Positions 52,804-61,193 of a stretch of DNA of 64,000 nucleotides are shown piece after piece. The stretch's first letter is position 1; each line of letters starts with the position of its first letter. This DNA is from Levilactobacillus wangkuiensis (GTDB lineage: Bacteria > Bacillota > Bacilli > Lactobacillales > Lactobacillaceae). The position numbers and the translations under genes were made by a program. The stretch spans positions 1-64,000 of the forward strand of contig NZ_BOLM01000011.1 of the NCBI RefSeq assembly GCF_016861605.1. Direction: 5' to 3'. Under the pieces are notes generated by a model. That model was given only the letters and a program-made list of their open reading frames with translations. It did no database searches and was not told the DNA's origin.

Positions 52804-52832
52804 ATAGTATCATAGGCTGTAAGCGTTTGCAA
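52804..52832 (-). promoter_or_regulatory. Promoter of the large RNA with overlapping cre-like site
   Basis: On the minus strand, TTGCAA (52827-52832), 17 bp, TACTAT (52804-52809). TGTAAGCGTTTGCA (52818-52831) matches the cre consensus at 13 of 14 positions and covers the -35 box, so CcpA repression is expected. Confidence 0.6.
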
Positions 52833-52884
52833 TAGAAACACCCAAACTTCTTGTATTTTTTTGAACAAGTGGATTGGGTACGGC

Positions 52885-53174
52885 GGTTACGTTGGTGTTA
52901 TGGCATCGCCTCCGGGATGGTGAAAATGGGCCTGGTCGCGTTCGTTCCCGACGACGAGCTCAAGGAGCCCTGCTGTGGGGTCGGTTCTAGCCAAAGGACG
53001 GGCTTCCACCTCAACTTTGAGCCTGAGAAGCGGTCTCAAAGGTTGTCCCATGTTCTAAGCTGAGAAAAATCGCTCAGCTAAGAACATCGACACAGCCGGG
53101 CACCTTGGCTCGTCTCTGGTCACTACCACGACTGGCCCATTTTCACCATCCCTGCGGCTAACACTGGCGTAACC
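52885..53174 (-). repeat. Cloverleaf repeat E22, subtype B nested in complete subtype C arms
   Basis: The outer arms GGTTACGTTGGTGTT and AACACTGGCGTAACC pair, then CGCCTCCGGGATGGTGAAAATG and CATTTTCACCATCCCTGCGG. Inside is subtype B (GTTCCCGACGACGAGC to CGTCTCTGGTCACTACC). It is the mirror orientation of E21. Confidence 0.85.
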
Positions 53175-53335
53175 CCACGCACCAATCCACTTTTTGGTTT
53201 TGGTTTTTACTGTGAGCTCCCTGTTGATACTGGTTTGGAGATGGCGGTCGAGTTAATTGGGCGTCTGTGCTTACTGAACTCGCTTCCCGTCTAAGATCCA
53301 TGTCAAAGGCAAGTTCAATGACGCTGGTAACTGCT

Positions 53336-53584
53336 AACGGTATTTTTTCTCCCTTGTTGCCAGAGCGGAGGCCACCAGGTGCGGAAAGCCTGTGTCGGTG
53401 GCGTTAGACCGAGTGTTCTTCTCGGCCTTACACCACGGGACGCGTTTGGAAACTCGCGCTTCTCAGCGAGGTTTCGAACCGAGCTGGAGGACCGCCTCTC
53501 AGGCCGGAAGCGTTCCCCACAGGCAGGGAGCACCTGGTGGCCGCAGCGGTACCCCCACAAATCTGAGCGCAAAAAAATACCGTT
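53336..53584 (+). repeat. Cloverleaf repeat E23, subtype A
   Basis: The outer arms AACGGTATTTTTT (53336-53348) and AAAAAAATACCGTT (53571-53584) match and include the T-tract of the terminator at the right. The body has GGAGGCCACCAGGTGC/GCACCTGGTGGCCGC, GCCTGTGTCGGTGGCG and TTCCCCACAGGC. Confidence 0.75.
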
Positions 53585-53604
53585 GGCGCTTAACCAACGA
53601 TATT
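53571..53604 (-). terminator. Terminator overlapping the right arm of E23
   Basis: ATACCGTTGG/CCAACGATAT is followed on the minus strand by TTTTTTTGCGC. It probably serves the NAD(P)-binding protein gene at 53847. Confidence 0.65.
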
Positions 53605-53846
53605 CCGCAACGTATGAATCAATTCCCGGCAAATCCATGGGTTCTTGTTTGGAGGAAAAGTTTCACAGAATGAGCTTAGTAAATTGATTCCAATCTAAAT
53701 AAGTAAATCCCAAGTCGTGCGGAGACATTCTCAACGCACACCATAGTTATACCGCGAAACCGTGACCATTGCACACTTTTTGAATCGCAAATTTTGCGGT
53801 TGCTGGACTAAATGTTAACGCACGGGCATTTATGATAGAAAACTTT
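53605..53846. other. Spacer downstream of the SDR gene
   Basis: No gene or repeat copy recognised. GCAAATTTTGC at about 53792 is a short palindrome. Confidence 0.35.
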
Positions 53847-54485
53847 TTAATACCAGGCTGGCTTGTCGCCGTCCGTGTTGGGCTTGTTGACACCGAGTGA
53901 CTCGTGGATGGCTTGACTCGGATCGGCGACCAATTTGGCAACCAGGGCCGCGATACTCTTGCGAGAAACCTCGGTGCCCTTGAAGGCCTCACCCTTTTGC
54001 GTGGTCTCGTAGGCCACTTCATCGTTGTTAGAGAGCCAAGCCGGCCGAATGATCGTGTAGTCCAGGTCGGAGTCCTCGATGGTCTTGGCTGCGGCACCAT
54101 AGGTTTCCAGGTAGCCGCCGTCCAGCATCTGGTGATTCCATTTGCCAAAGTTCCCAGGGACTTCATCGTAAATGCCCAGCGTGGAAATCCAAATCAGGCG
54201 CTTCAGACCACTGGCGTCCATCGCGGCCACGACGGCCTTGGCTTCGGCTTCGATGCTGCCGGCCAAGTTGGCGTACACGATGTCGGCGTCGGCCATGGCA
54301 GCCTGCAGGTCGGCCTCGCTCGCCGCGTCACCCTCGACGACCTGAACCCGGTCACTGGCTGTGTCTGCTAACCGCTTGCTGTTGCGTAAGAACAACGTTA
54401 AGTGGTTGTCTGGATTTGCCAGCAATTGGGCCGTCGCTAATTTGGCAATCTTACCGTTCGCACCTAAAACTAATACATTCGTCAT
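53847..54485 (-). CDS. NAD(P)H-binding SDR-like protein (NmrA/YwnB type)
   Basis: A 212-residue Rossmann fold with NVLVLGANGKIAKLATAQLL (glycine-rich nucleotide loop at residues 6-13), GDAASEADLQAAMADADIVY and LIWISTLGIYDEVPG. The YxxxK catalytic pair of classical SDRs is not evident, as in atypical NmrA-like members. Probable redox-responsive or reductase role. Monocistronic. Confidence 0.8.
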   Translation of the reverse strand: MTNVLVLGANGKIAKLATAQLLANPDNHLTLFLRNSKRLADTASDRVQVVEGDAASEADLQAAMADADIVYANLAGSIEAEAKAVVAAMDASGLKRLIWISTLGIYDEVPGNFGKWNHQMLDGGYLETYGAAAKTIEDSDLDYTIIRPAWLSNNDEVAYETTQKGEAFKGTEVSRKSIAALVAKLVADPSQAIHESLGVNKPNTDGDKPAWY

Positions 54486-54568
54486 ATGAATACCCCTTTT
54501 CGTTTTTGTCTACGGTTATACTGTAATACTCATAGTTACATTTAGCAAGTCAAAGGGTTCAGGGTAAA

Positions 54569-54604
54569 TAAAAAAGCCCCACAGTCCAACGACTGCGAAG
54601 CTTA
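54569..54604 (-). terminator. Terminator of the gene at 54609
   Basis: AAGC..CAGTC/GACTG..AGCTT is followed on the minus strand by TTTTTTATTTACC. Confidence 0.75.
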
Positions 54605-54608
54605 AAAA

Positions 54609-54875
54609 TTAAATCAACATTAACGTAACGCCTTCGACTGGCGTCAAACTGTCGCCGAGATCGCCAAAGACTAATTCTTTTTTGAAGACGGGTTGACTCA
54701 ATTCGGTTAGGTTAGTTTTTTGAATGGTCAGATGATAACGGCCATGCCGATCACGCTTTAATTCATAGTTCACGAATTCTTGTTCAGGGGCGTAGTCAGC
54801 GAAACGGACGGCATAAGTGCCGAGTTGGTGCGAAACGACCAACCGAATTCCGTTTTCATCTCTAAAGATATGCAA
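54609..54875 (-). CDS. Conserved hypothetical protein, 88 aa
   Basis: The start is placed at the TTG at 54875 because AGGAG lies 10 bases upstream and the sequence LHIFRDENGIRLVVSHQLGT begins a compact beta-rich fold. The longest frame (to 54944) would add residues reading through promoter-like sequence. There is no membrane segment or motif I recognise. Confidence 0.5.
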   Translation of the reverse strand: MHIFRDENGIRLVVSHQLGTYAVRFADYAPEQEFVNYELKRDRHGRYHLTIQKTNLTELSQPVFKKELVFGDLGDSLTPVEGVTLMLI

Positions 54876-55168
54876 AATTTGTTCACTCCTATATTGATTA
54901 GATGCCGCACGATGTGGAAAAGAAAAAGGAAAAGCCGCCACCACGGCTCCTCCTCGATATCGTCATTCGCTCAATCAAAGATTTTTAGAACCGCCGCGAC
55001 TATTTCGACAATCACGGCTAAAAAACCAATGATTAACCTCCATGCGCACAGTGATGTTAGCCTGGCCAAACCACGTCCAGTTTGGTATCACCAGATAATT
55101 CCTCTATGTACCTTGATTGTACCATACTTGCCTGTAAAAGATTAGCTTCCCCGGAAATTGTCTTCTCC

Positions 55169-55477
55169 TTGGGCTAAACTTGTGTTGTTGGTCGCCTCCG
55201 GGCCGGTGAAAATAGGTCGGGACGCTGTGGTAACCTGTCGTTCCCGCCGGCGGGTTCAAAACGCCCTGCTATGGGGTCGGTTCCAGCCAAAGAACGGGCT
55301 TCCACCTCGACTTTGAGCCTGAGGACCGGTCTCAAAGGTCGTCCCGTGGGCTAGACTGGGAAAGGACCCCAGTCAAGGCCACCGACACAGCTGGGCATTT
55401 TGACCCGCCTCTGGTCGCTGACACTAGCCAAGAACCCTATTTTTACCGGTCTTGCGGCTAACACAAGTTTAGCCCAA
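55169..55477 (-). repeat. Cloverleaf repeat E24, subtype B nested in subtype C arms
   Basis: The outer arms TTGGGCTAAACTTGTGTT (55169-55186) and AACACAAGTTTAGCCCAA (55460-55477) are a perfect 18-bp inverted repeat. Then GCCTCCGGGCCGGTGAAAATAG faces CTATTTTTACCGGTCTTGCGGC, around a subtype B body. Confidence 0.85.
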
Positions 55478-55833
55478 ATGAAGGCATTGTCCTGGTCGCT
55501 TAGCCTTCACCTATCATTCCGTGGTCCAATGCCATTCAGTCAATCTGGTAGCCTGTTCAATCATCTCTTGTACTTCTCACTCCTCTGATGCCAAGTAATT
55601 ATCAATTTTTCCTATTAAGATCCTAATAATTAACAAAAACACCAGTCAATTCACCCCAGCCCCTTGCCAGCCATGGGTTAGAAATGTTTCAATAATTAAT
55701 AATAGCTGGTTTAGGGCAACTGACTACAATTATTAATCAGTCACTTAATACTAAACCAGTTCAAAATATCCAACTTCAATCAATACCCAACAAATAAACA
55801 CCAATTCAGCACAACGATGACTACGCAGCTCGT
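55478..55833. other. AT-rich intergenic stretch with a long hairpin
   Basis: CTGGTTTAG..CTGACT pairs with AGTCA..CTAAACCAG (about 55708-55768). There is no T-tract and no gene. Its arm sequence is the inverse of the common repeat outer arm, which may be coincidence. Confidence 0.4.
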
Positions 55834-56043
55834 CACAGTTGGTTAGCGGGTTAAACGTGTGTCAGCCGCAGGGTCGGTGAAAATGAGCTCAGCCGTGGGA
55901 GTCATCTTTGAGACTCGCACTTAGAGGCTCAAAGTAAGCCTGGAGACCGCCCTTTGGCTCCAGGCGGCGCCCACAGCGTCACGGCTCATTTTCACCGACC
56001 CGGAGGCGAAGGAACAACACAAGTTTAACCCCAACCAACTGTG
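55834..56043 (+). repeat. Cloverleaf repeat E25, subtype C lacking H1
   Basis: Very long outer arms: CACAGTTGGTTAGCGGGTTAA faces TTAACCCCAACCAACTGTG, then GCAGGGTCGGTGAAAATGAG and CTCATTTTCACCGACCCGG. H2 and H3 are present, but GCCGTGGGAG runs directly into H2, so H1 is deleted. It ends 30 bp before the ATG at 56073. Confidence 0.8.
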
Positions 56044-56072
56044 CGGGCTTGAAGAGTAATGGAGGATGAATC

Positions 56073-56675
56073 ATGGCAAACACGAAAAACAGTCAAGCAG
56101 CAAAGATTCGGCAACAAATTATCACCTGGCTTCAAGACGACCAGCAAACACAGGTCGTGTCCGAGGCCAAGTTCCCCGGCATCCGCGGCATTCGGGCCGT
56201 GAACCTGCGCCAAATGCTGGGTGACCTGGGTTACAAGGCGTCCGTGGTCATGGGGGCCGTTTCCGCTGCGCCTTCGACCGACCCGCGGATCAAGAAGGCT
56301 GCGGTCAAACCACGCGAAGTCTATTACTATTTTGATGTGAACACGCCGGCCCCCGCCAAGGTTCAGGCGGACGCGGCCAGTGCTGCCACGAGTGGTGCTG
56401 GTGTCACCTCTTCTGCTGCCACGGTAACGACCCCATTGGCGCTCTCCGCCGTTAAGGGCCTCGCCGGCACCCCAGCCTTCGCGCAGGTCGTCAACACCAA
56501 TCAACACCTCAGCCAGGCCATTGACGACCTGCTGACCGCTGCCCAGGCCCAACGTCCCCTGACCGACCTTGAATTGAGCTTCCTGACGGACTTTGCCGCC
56601 CAGGTCGCCAAACAGAGCGAGTTGTTACAAAACTTTGCGACGCAATCCAAGATTGATCAACTGCGGCGGGGCTAA
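56073..56675 (+). CDS. Hypothetical protein, 200 aa, with N-terminal helix-turn-helix-like region
   Basis: Residues 1-75 are helical (AAKIRQQIITWLQDDQQTQV ... LRQMLGDLGYKAS) and end in VYYYFDV, resembling a small winged-helix domain. A Pro/Ala/Thr/Ser linker (about 95-130) and a helical C-terminal region (ALSAVKGLAGTPAFAQVV) follow. GGAGG is 7 bases before the ATG. I do not recognise the family. Confidence 0.55.
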   Translation: MANTKNSQAAKIRQQIITWLQDDQQTQVVSEAKFPGIRGIRAVNLRQMLGDLGYKASVVMGAVSAAPSTDPRIKKAAVKPREVYYYFDVNTPAPAKVQADAASAATSGAGVTSSAATVTTPLALSAVKGLAGTPAFAQVVNTNQHLSQAIDDLLTAAQAQRPLTDLELSFLTDFAAQVAKQSELLQNFATQSKIDQLRRG

Positions 56676-56847
56676 TTTCACAAGCCCGTTATTCTCGTGT
56701 TTATACCGTTAGTTAACGAATCACCCCGCAAAAGACTGAATTCGCAAATATTTTAACAGATTTCGACTATTTTGTCGGAAAGTTCTTGACTTTTAGTCAC
56801 TCAGCCATTACTCTGTTATAAATTACTTTTATGGGGGACGAACGCTA

Positions 56848-57105
56848 ATGGCACTACACGAAAATAATCGGGTGTTTTGTGAAAAGACGGAGCTCTTCTC
56901 CGATTCTTTCTATGGCACCATCACGAAGATGTACGAACACTCAGCAATCGTAAAGGTTGAACCCGACCAACTCTCTAAGAAGGAAACGGATAAGATCGAT
57001 TCCTTCGGCGACCTGGTGGTCATTCGCCATACCGAGCTTCAATTGGTCGACGCTGAGGGGAACGCTATCGCTGAACCTGAAGAAGAACTTGAAGCAGCTG
57101 AATAA
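56848..57105 (+). CDS. DUF2187 family protein
   Basis: An 85-residue protein with an SH3-like beta barrel and acidic tail (EPEEELEAAE). The order NRVFCEKTELFSDSFYGTIT, AIVKVE and LVVIRHTELQLV is typical of DUF2187. The function is unknown. GGGG precedes the ATG and a terminator follows directly. Confidence 0.75.
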   Translation: MALHENNRVFCEKTELFSDSFYGTITKMYEHSAIVKVEPDQLSKKETDKIDSFGDLVVIRHTELQLVDAEGNAIAEPEEELEAAE

Positions 57106-57115
57106 CATTAGTTAA

Positions 57116-57146
57116 GGGTCTGGGCCATTTGCCAGGCCTTTTTTGT
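57116..57146 (+). terminator. Terminator of the DUF2187 gene
   Basis: The stem GGTCTGG/CCAGGCC is followed by TTTTTTG. Confidence 0.85.
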
Positions 57147-57213
57147 TGCCCGCATTTTCTAACGCCAATACAAAAGGAGCGGCGACCAGCTGGCCCCCAC
57201 TCCTTGCTAAGAC

Positions 57214-57594
57214 TCACTTTAAAATCTCTGTCAGCTGTTTCATCAAGATTGGCAACTCCGCCGACAGCGTTTCGTTCACGTGTTCTTCAATCTTACGACC
57301 CCGAGCCGTTACCTGGAAAACGTGGTAGCGCCGGTCCGTTGGCAACGTTTCATCCTGAATATACCCACCATTTAACAGGCGGCTAATTTGAATGGAAACC
57401 ATTGACTGGCCAACGTTCAAGCGGCGAGACAACTCGCTGGTGCTAATTTTTTCCGCAACCAGTTCGTGTAGGATCCGGTATTGTTCAAACGTCAGGGCGT
57501 CCCCGCTACTTGGACGTTTGATGAATGGCCGTAAAAGTGAATTCAACTGGTGGATTCGCTGGACATCGCCAGCAAGCTTTTGCGTGTCGATCAT
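57214..57594 (-). CDS. MarR family transcriptional regulator
   Basis: A 126-residue winged helix-turn-helix: LTFEQYRILHELVAEKISTS, ELSRRLNVGQSMVSIQISRL as recognition part, and the wing GGYIQDETLPTDRRYHVFQVT. The ATG at 57594 has AGGAGG upstream; six additional in-frame codons would include it. The target is unknown. Confidence 0.85.
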   Translation of the reverse strand: MIDTQKLAGDVQRIHQLNSLLRPFIKRPSSGDALTFEQYRILHELVAEKISTSELSRRLNVGQSMVSIQISRLLNGGYIQDETLPTDRRYHVFQVTARGRKIEEHVNETLSAELPILMKQLTEILK

Positions 57595-57848
57595 GATTCT
57601 CTTCCTCCTCATGACCCCCGACGGCCTTATGCCGATAATTTTTACTTCCGCCGGTAAGTCTAAACATAGTCCGCATTCAAAATAATTCGTTAGTGGGCAA
57701 AAAGGTTGACCCCTAACGCATCACTCTTAATATACTAGCATAAATGACCGACTATATTATAAACAAATCACATCTCAGCCGAAATTTGTTATAAATTCAC
57801 TCATATTAAGTTGTCACTTACCCCTCTCACTCCCCGTCACTCTAGGAA

Positions 57849-58634
57849 TCAGCTCCGCTCATTGATGAAATCGTAAGAACGCCCTTCGCCCTGATACAGG
57901 CTGTGTAACGCCTTCTCTAAAAGTTGCGGGTCGGGGTCGAGCCCCGTTTTGCTAAAAATCTCACCAATCAACCGACAATCCCGTTTCTCTTGAAACTGCC
58001 TTGCCACTTCCATCACGGGACGAATTTTCCCTGCTGGTGGCACCGTTACGTGTTGTTGCGCAATTTCTTGCTGGATCTGTTGCTGGAGCATCAAGATTTC
58101 TCGTGCTTCAGCAACTTTCTTACGGAGCCGCGCCGCCGTGTCATGGACAATCAGTGCCAGCCCATTGTTGAGCAAGACCCGCACTTGGCGTTCCTGCATG
58201 GTTCCATTGATGTGGGTCTCAAACTGACACCCCAACCAACTGGTATAGCCTGACCCAGACGGCCGGTCCGTTGAAACGAGAACGATGGGTCCCAGAACAA
58301 AGGGAACTGGACTACTCAACTGTAGAAATTCCACCATGGTGTTCATGTCGAACCAAGTCAGCACCTGCGTCGTCGTGAGTCGATCCATGGCGGCCTTCGA
58401 CGAACAGTTCGTTCGGAAAAAGCCCTCATCGTTACTCCAGATGACGGTGCCGCCAGCCTGGCTACCTTGAAAGTTCTTGATGTAGATCACCGCCGACCAA
58501 TCAAGGTCCAGTTGTTCGGCGGGGACTTGCCGGATCACGTCCTCGGGCCGCAACTCATCAAAGTTGACGATTCCCTGGGCATTAATCTGATTACGATACA
58601 CGCTTGATAAGCCATTCAAACAGGCTTTATTCAA
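57849..58634 (-). CDS. ComK-like competence transcription factor
   Basis: The 261-residue protein starts at the TTG at 58634, 10 bases after GGAGG. The first about 160 residues match the ComK pattern loosely: GTVIWSNDEGFF, then VPFVLGPIVLVSTDRPSGSG (beta strands), WLGCQFETHINGTMQERQVR and VLLNNGLALIVHDTAARLRK, parallel to the FSNGKTMELP and following segments of B. subtilis ComK. A helical C-terminal extension of about 90 residues is not found in the Bacillus protein. The assignment is from remembered similarity and is moderate. Regulators of DNA-uptake genes with this fold occur in lactobacilli. Confidence 0.5.
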   Translation of the reverse strand: MNKACLNGLSSVYRNQINAQGIVNFDELRPEDVIRQVPAEQLDLDWSAVIYIKNFQGSQAGGTVIWSNDEGFFRTNCSSKAAMDRLTTTQVLTWFDMNTMVEFLQLSSPVPFVLGPIVLVSTDRPSGSGYTSWLGCQFETHINGTMQERQVRVLLNNGLALIVHDTAARLRKKVAEAREILMLQQQIQQEIAQQHVTVPPAGKIRPVMEVARQFQEKRDCRLIGEIFSKTGLDPDPQLLEKALHSLYQGEGRSYDFINERS

Positions 58635-58937
58635 GATGTCGCATCCCCTCCGAAAACTACGTGGGTAATCGGTTAAACATCTCTCCGTTACCCGGCTATA
58701 GATTCTCACAAAACACGAATAATAGCAAGAAAGACGTCTCGTTTTTAAAAGATAAAATTCGCAAATAATTCGGTATAAATTGCGGGATTAATGGTGTTTA
58801 CGGGAAATGATTACCGGTAGTATTAACGAACTATAAATATTTTAATATCGTATTCATTCGGATATTCTCATTAAAATTTCACAAGGATGCCAGAAAAGGT
58901 TGGTATAATGCGGATATAATTAGTGAGGAGGAGTTCG

Positions 58938-59594
58938 ATGACAATGAGACGGCAAAGTTTGGGCACGGTTTTGACTAGCGCCCGAAAAATTTTGATGAAC
59001 GGTGCCACCCCCGCAGAAGTCTTGTGCGACGTGGATGTACCGGCTTGGTACCTAGCGGAGTTAGAACGTGACCATATCACGCAACCAAATGAAGATTTGC
59101 TGACGTTGATTTGTCAAGCTTACGAACTAGCGGTTGCCGACGTGGCCGACCTGCGTCAGTCACCCCAACTCACCACCGATTTAACCGAATTGGCGGCGCA
59201 ACGTGATCGGGCAACGGCCACCTTCCTTCGCCAGCAACGACTGGATTGGCCCGACAGCGCACTGGCTGCCAAACAATCGGGTAGTCTGAACCAGACCGAT
59301 CCCGCAGCCAGCCATAGTTACGCGGACATTTTGCGCTGCCTGCGAATCCAGATTGACCACGACCCCATCATGGCCGCCAGCGTCTACTACCGGCTGTCGC
59401 CCATGGCTTACTGGCAAATGGAGGCCGCCCAGCTCGCCATCACGGATGAGGTTGAACGCCTGCTGTGCTACCGGCTGGAGGTTGAGGACTTGAGTCGGTT
59501 CTTCTACGTGGACGACCTGTTTAGCGCGCTGTGTGGACAGTTAGACATTTGCAAATACTCGTTGGAACCGGTGAAGATGCCTGGGAATTATTAA
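58938..59594 (+). CDS. XRE-like helix-turn-helix regulator with helical C-terminal domain
   Basis: The 218-residue protein has an N-terminal about 65 residues with helix-turn-helix layout (LGTVLTSARKILMNGATPAE, VDVPAWYLAELERD, NEDLLTLICQAYEL). The remaining helices resemble ligand or peptide-binding regions of Rgg/XRE regulators only in general form. GAGGAGG is 7 bases before ATG 58938; five extra codons upstream overlap it. The target is unknown. Confidence 0.6.
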   Translation: MTMRRQSLGTVLTSARKILMNGATPAEVLCDVDVPAWYLAELERDHITQPNEDLLTLICQAYELAVADVADLRQSPQLTTDLTELAAQRDRATATFLRQQRLDWPDSALAAKQSGSLNQTDPAASHSYADILRCLRIQIDHDPIMAASVYYRLSPMAYWQMEAAQLAITDEVERLLCYRLEVEDLSRFFYVDDLFSALCGQLDICKYSLEPVKMPGNY

Positions 59595-59605
59595 TTTTAT
59601 GTATA

Positions 59606-59640
59606 GTAAAAGCATCGCCCTTGGTGGACGATGCTTTTTG
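59606..59640. terminator. Bidirectional terminator
   Basis: AAAGCATCG/CGATGCTTT with TTTTT on the plus strand and TTTTACT on the minus strand. It serves the convergent XRE-like and S-layer genes. Confidence 0.85.
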
Positions 59641-59657
59641 TATTGCTTGGTTAAAAC

Positions 59658-61028
59658 TTATGCAAAGTAGTTAGCACTTGAACCGTTAGTTTGTGCATCA
59701 ACGGGAGAAGCACCAGATACTTCAGTAGCAGTGTAGAATGCTTTAGCATTCGTAGTCGTGCTGTAAGTACCAGCTACAGCGTTGTTAAACGTGTACTTAG
59801 TATAAACTTGGTCACCCTTAGCATTCTTGTATGAAGGCGTGTTTAACGTGTTCAAGTTGTTACTAGTCAAGTAAGCTTGCAGGTCGCCAGTTGTGTACGT
59901 TGCATCAGCAGCGCCAGTAAAGGCAGCGTTAACTGCAGGGAACACAACCGTGGTTGCAGAAGCAGCCTTGGTGTCTTTAGTGTATGCAGTCAGCGCTGTA
60001 GCACCTTTGGTTTGATCACTGTTTAAAGCGTAGAATTGAATCTTCGTAGCAGCATCAGCATTCTTGGTAGCAACCAAGGTAATGGTGTCACCAGTCTTAG
60101 CTGAAGCTAATGCCGCTTTGTTAGCAGTATCAGACTTTTCATACGTGTAACCAGTACCAGCTAGAACAGCTTTACCCCAATCGTTAGTAGCTTGTTTAGC
60201 TGCGGAATCACCAACAGCAGTCCCAACAGCAGTTGAAACCTTACCATCAGCACCCGTCAGGCCAGTCAAGGTAGTAGACTTGATGTTCGTACCATCAATC
60301 GTCTTGATGTTAACCTTAACGTCAGTCTTTTCGTTGTAAGTGTTGGCAGTCGTAGCAGTATCAGTAACGGCACCGGAGTAGATCCAACCACTGATAGCTG
60401 GGTTCTTAGCATCCTTAACGTAGTAGTACAATGAACCTTCACGCGTCTTGGTAGCGGCATCCGTAACAGTCAAAGGATCGCTGGCATAAGCCGTGGTATC
60501 CTTGATTTGCTTAGAAGCCTTGTATTGAGTGTACTTAGGAGCATCCCACGTAACGTTGCTCTTACCAGGCTTGGTAAAGTAAACGGTCGTCTTGGCAGGC
60601 ATAGCAGCTTTAGTAGTCGTGTTAGCAGAATCAATTCCACCAGCAAAAGTACCAGCCTTCTTACCGCCGTAGATGTAACCACGGTACTTACCGTTCATAG
60701 AAACGATTTTGTAGTAAACGGAGCCCTTGTTAGTGGTCTTTTGGTAGTAAGCACGGAAGTAATCAGCAGACTTCTTGGATGAAGCCAACTTAGCCATCGT
60801 CTTCTTGGAAGCAACAACCTTGGCACCCTTAACAGTCCCTGGCTTTGAGTAAAGAGCATTCTTGCCCGTTACTTCAACGTTACGAGTGTCGGCAGCAGTC
60901 TTCAAGGTTTGGCTTGAAGTAACCTTGGCCTTGCTAGCAGCGTTGGCAGTAGTTGAGACCGTAGCAACGGCACCAAAACTCAACGCAGCTAAACCAATGT
61001 AAAGCGATTTTGCTAAACTTGATTGCAT
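59658..61028 (-). CDS. slpA: S-layer protein, L. brevis SlpA type
   Basis: The 456-residue precursor has a signal peptide ([20 protein letters not shown] ... TTANA) and an N-terminal wall-binding region with [47 protein letters not shown] and [20 protein letters not shown]. These agree closely with what I remember of L. brevis SlpA over the first about 220 residues. The C-terminal self-assembly half is divergent, as expected. Length and Thr/Ala/Lys composition fit. AGAGGAG is 10 bases before the ATG. It forms the paracrystalline surface array. Expression is presumably very strong (extended -10 promoter, preferred codons). Confidence 0.9.
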   Translation of the reverse strand: MQSSLAKSLYIGLAALSFGAVATVSTTANAASKAKVTSSQTLKTAADTRNVEVTGKNALYSKPGTVKGAKVVASKKTMAKLASSKKSADYFRAYYQKTTNKGSVYYKIVSMNGKYRGYIYGGKKAGTFAGGIDSANTTTKAAMPAKTTVYFTKPGKSNVTWDAPKYTQYKASKQIKDTTAYASDPLTVTDAATKTREGSLYYYVKDAKNPAISGWIYSGAVTDTATTANTYNEKTDVKVNIKTIDGTNIKSTTLTGLTGADGKVSTAVGTAVGDSAAKQATNDWGKAVLAGTGYTYEKSDTANKAALASAKTGDTITLVATKNADAATKIQFYALNSDQTKGATALTAYTKDTKAASATTVVFPAVNAAFTGAADATYTTGDLQAYLTSNNLNTLNTPSYKNAKGDQVYTKYTFNNAVAGTYSTTTNAKAFYTATEVSGASPVDAQTNGSSANYFA

Positions 61029-61074
61029 ATTATAATTTCTCCTCTGAAATATAAGTTTATTTGTTAACGGAATA

Positions 61075-61083
61075 CAGTATACC
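61075..61083 (-). promoter_or_regulatory. Extended -10 promoter of slpA
   Basis: On the minus strand TGGTATACT gives an extended -10 box about 47 bp before the ATG; no clear -35 is seen. S-layer genes often carry further upstream promoters. Confidence 0.5.
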
Positions 61084-61147
61084 AAAAATCTTCACAAATT
61101 ACGCATATTTAGACATTTTTAAACTACCTTAAGACGGTTGGAAATGC

Positions 61148-61193
61148 TTAAAAAGCCGCTAACCACGGACTTTCTTGTGGGTAGCGGCTTTTG
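61148..61193 (-). terminator. Terminator of the TerB_N-Mrr gene
   Basis: AAAAGCCGCTAACCAC/GTGGGTAGCGGCTTTT is followed on the minus strand by TAAGC; it directly abuts the stop at 61194. Confidence 0.75.
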
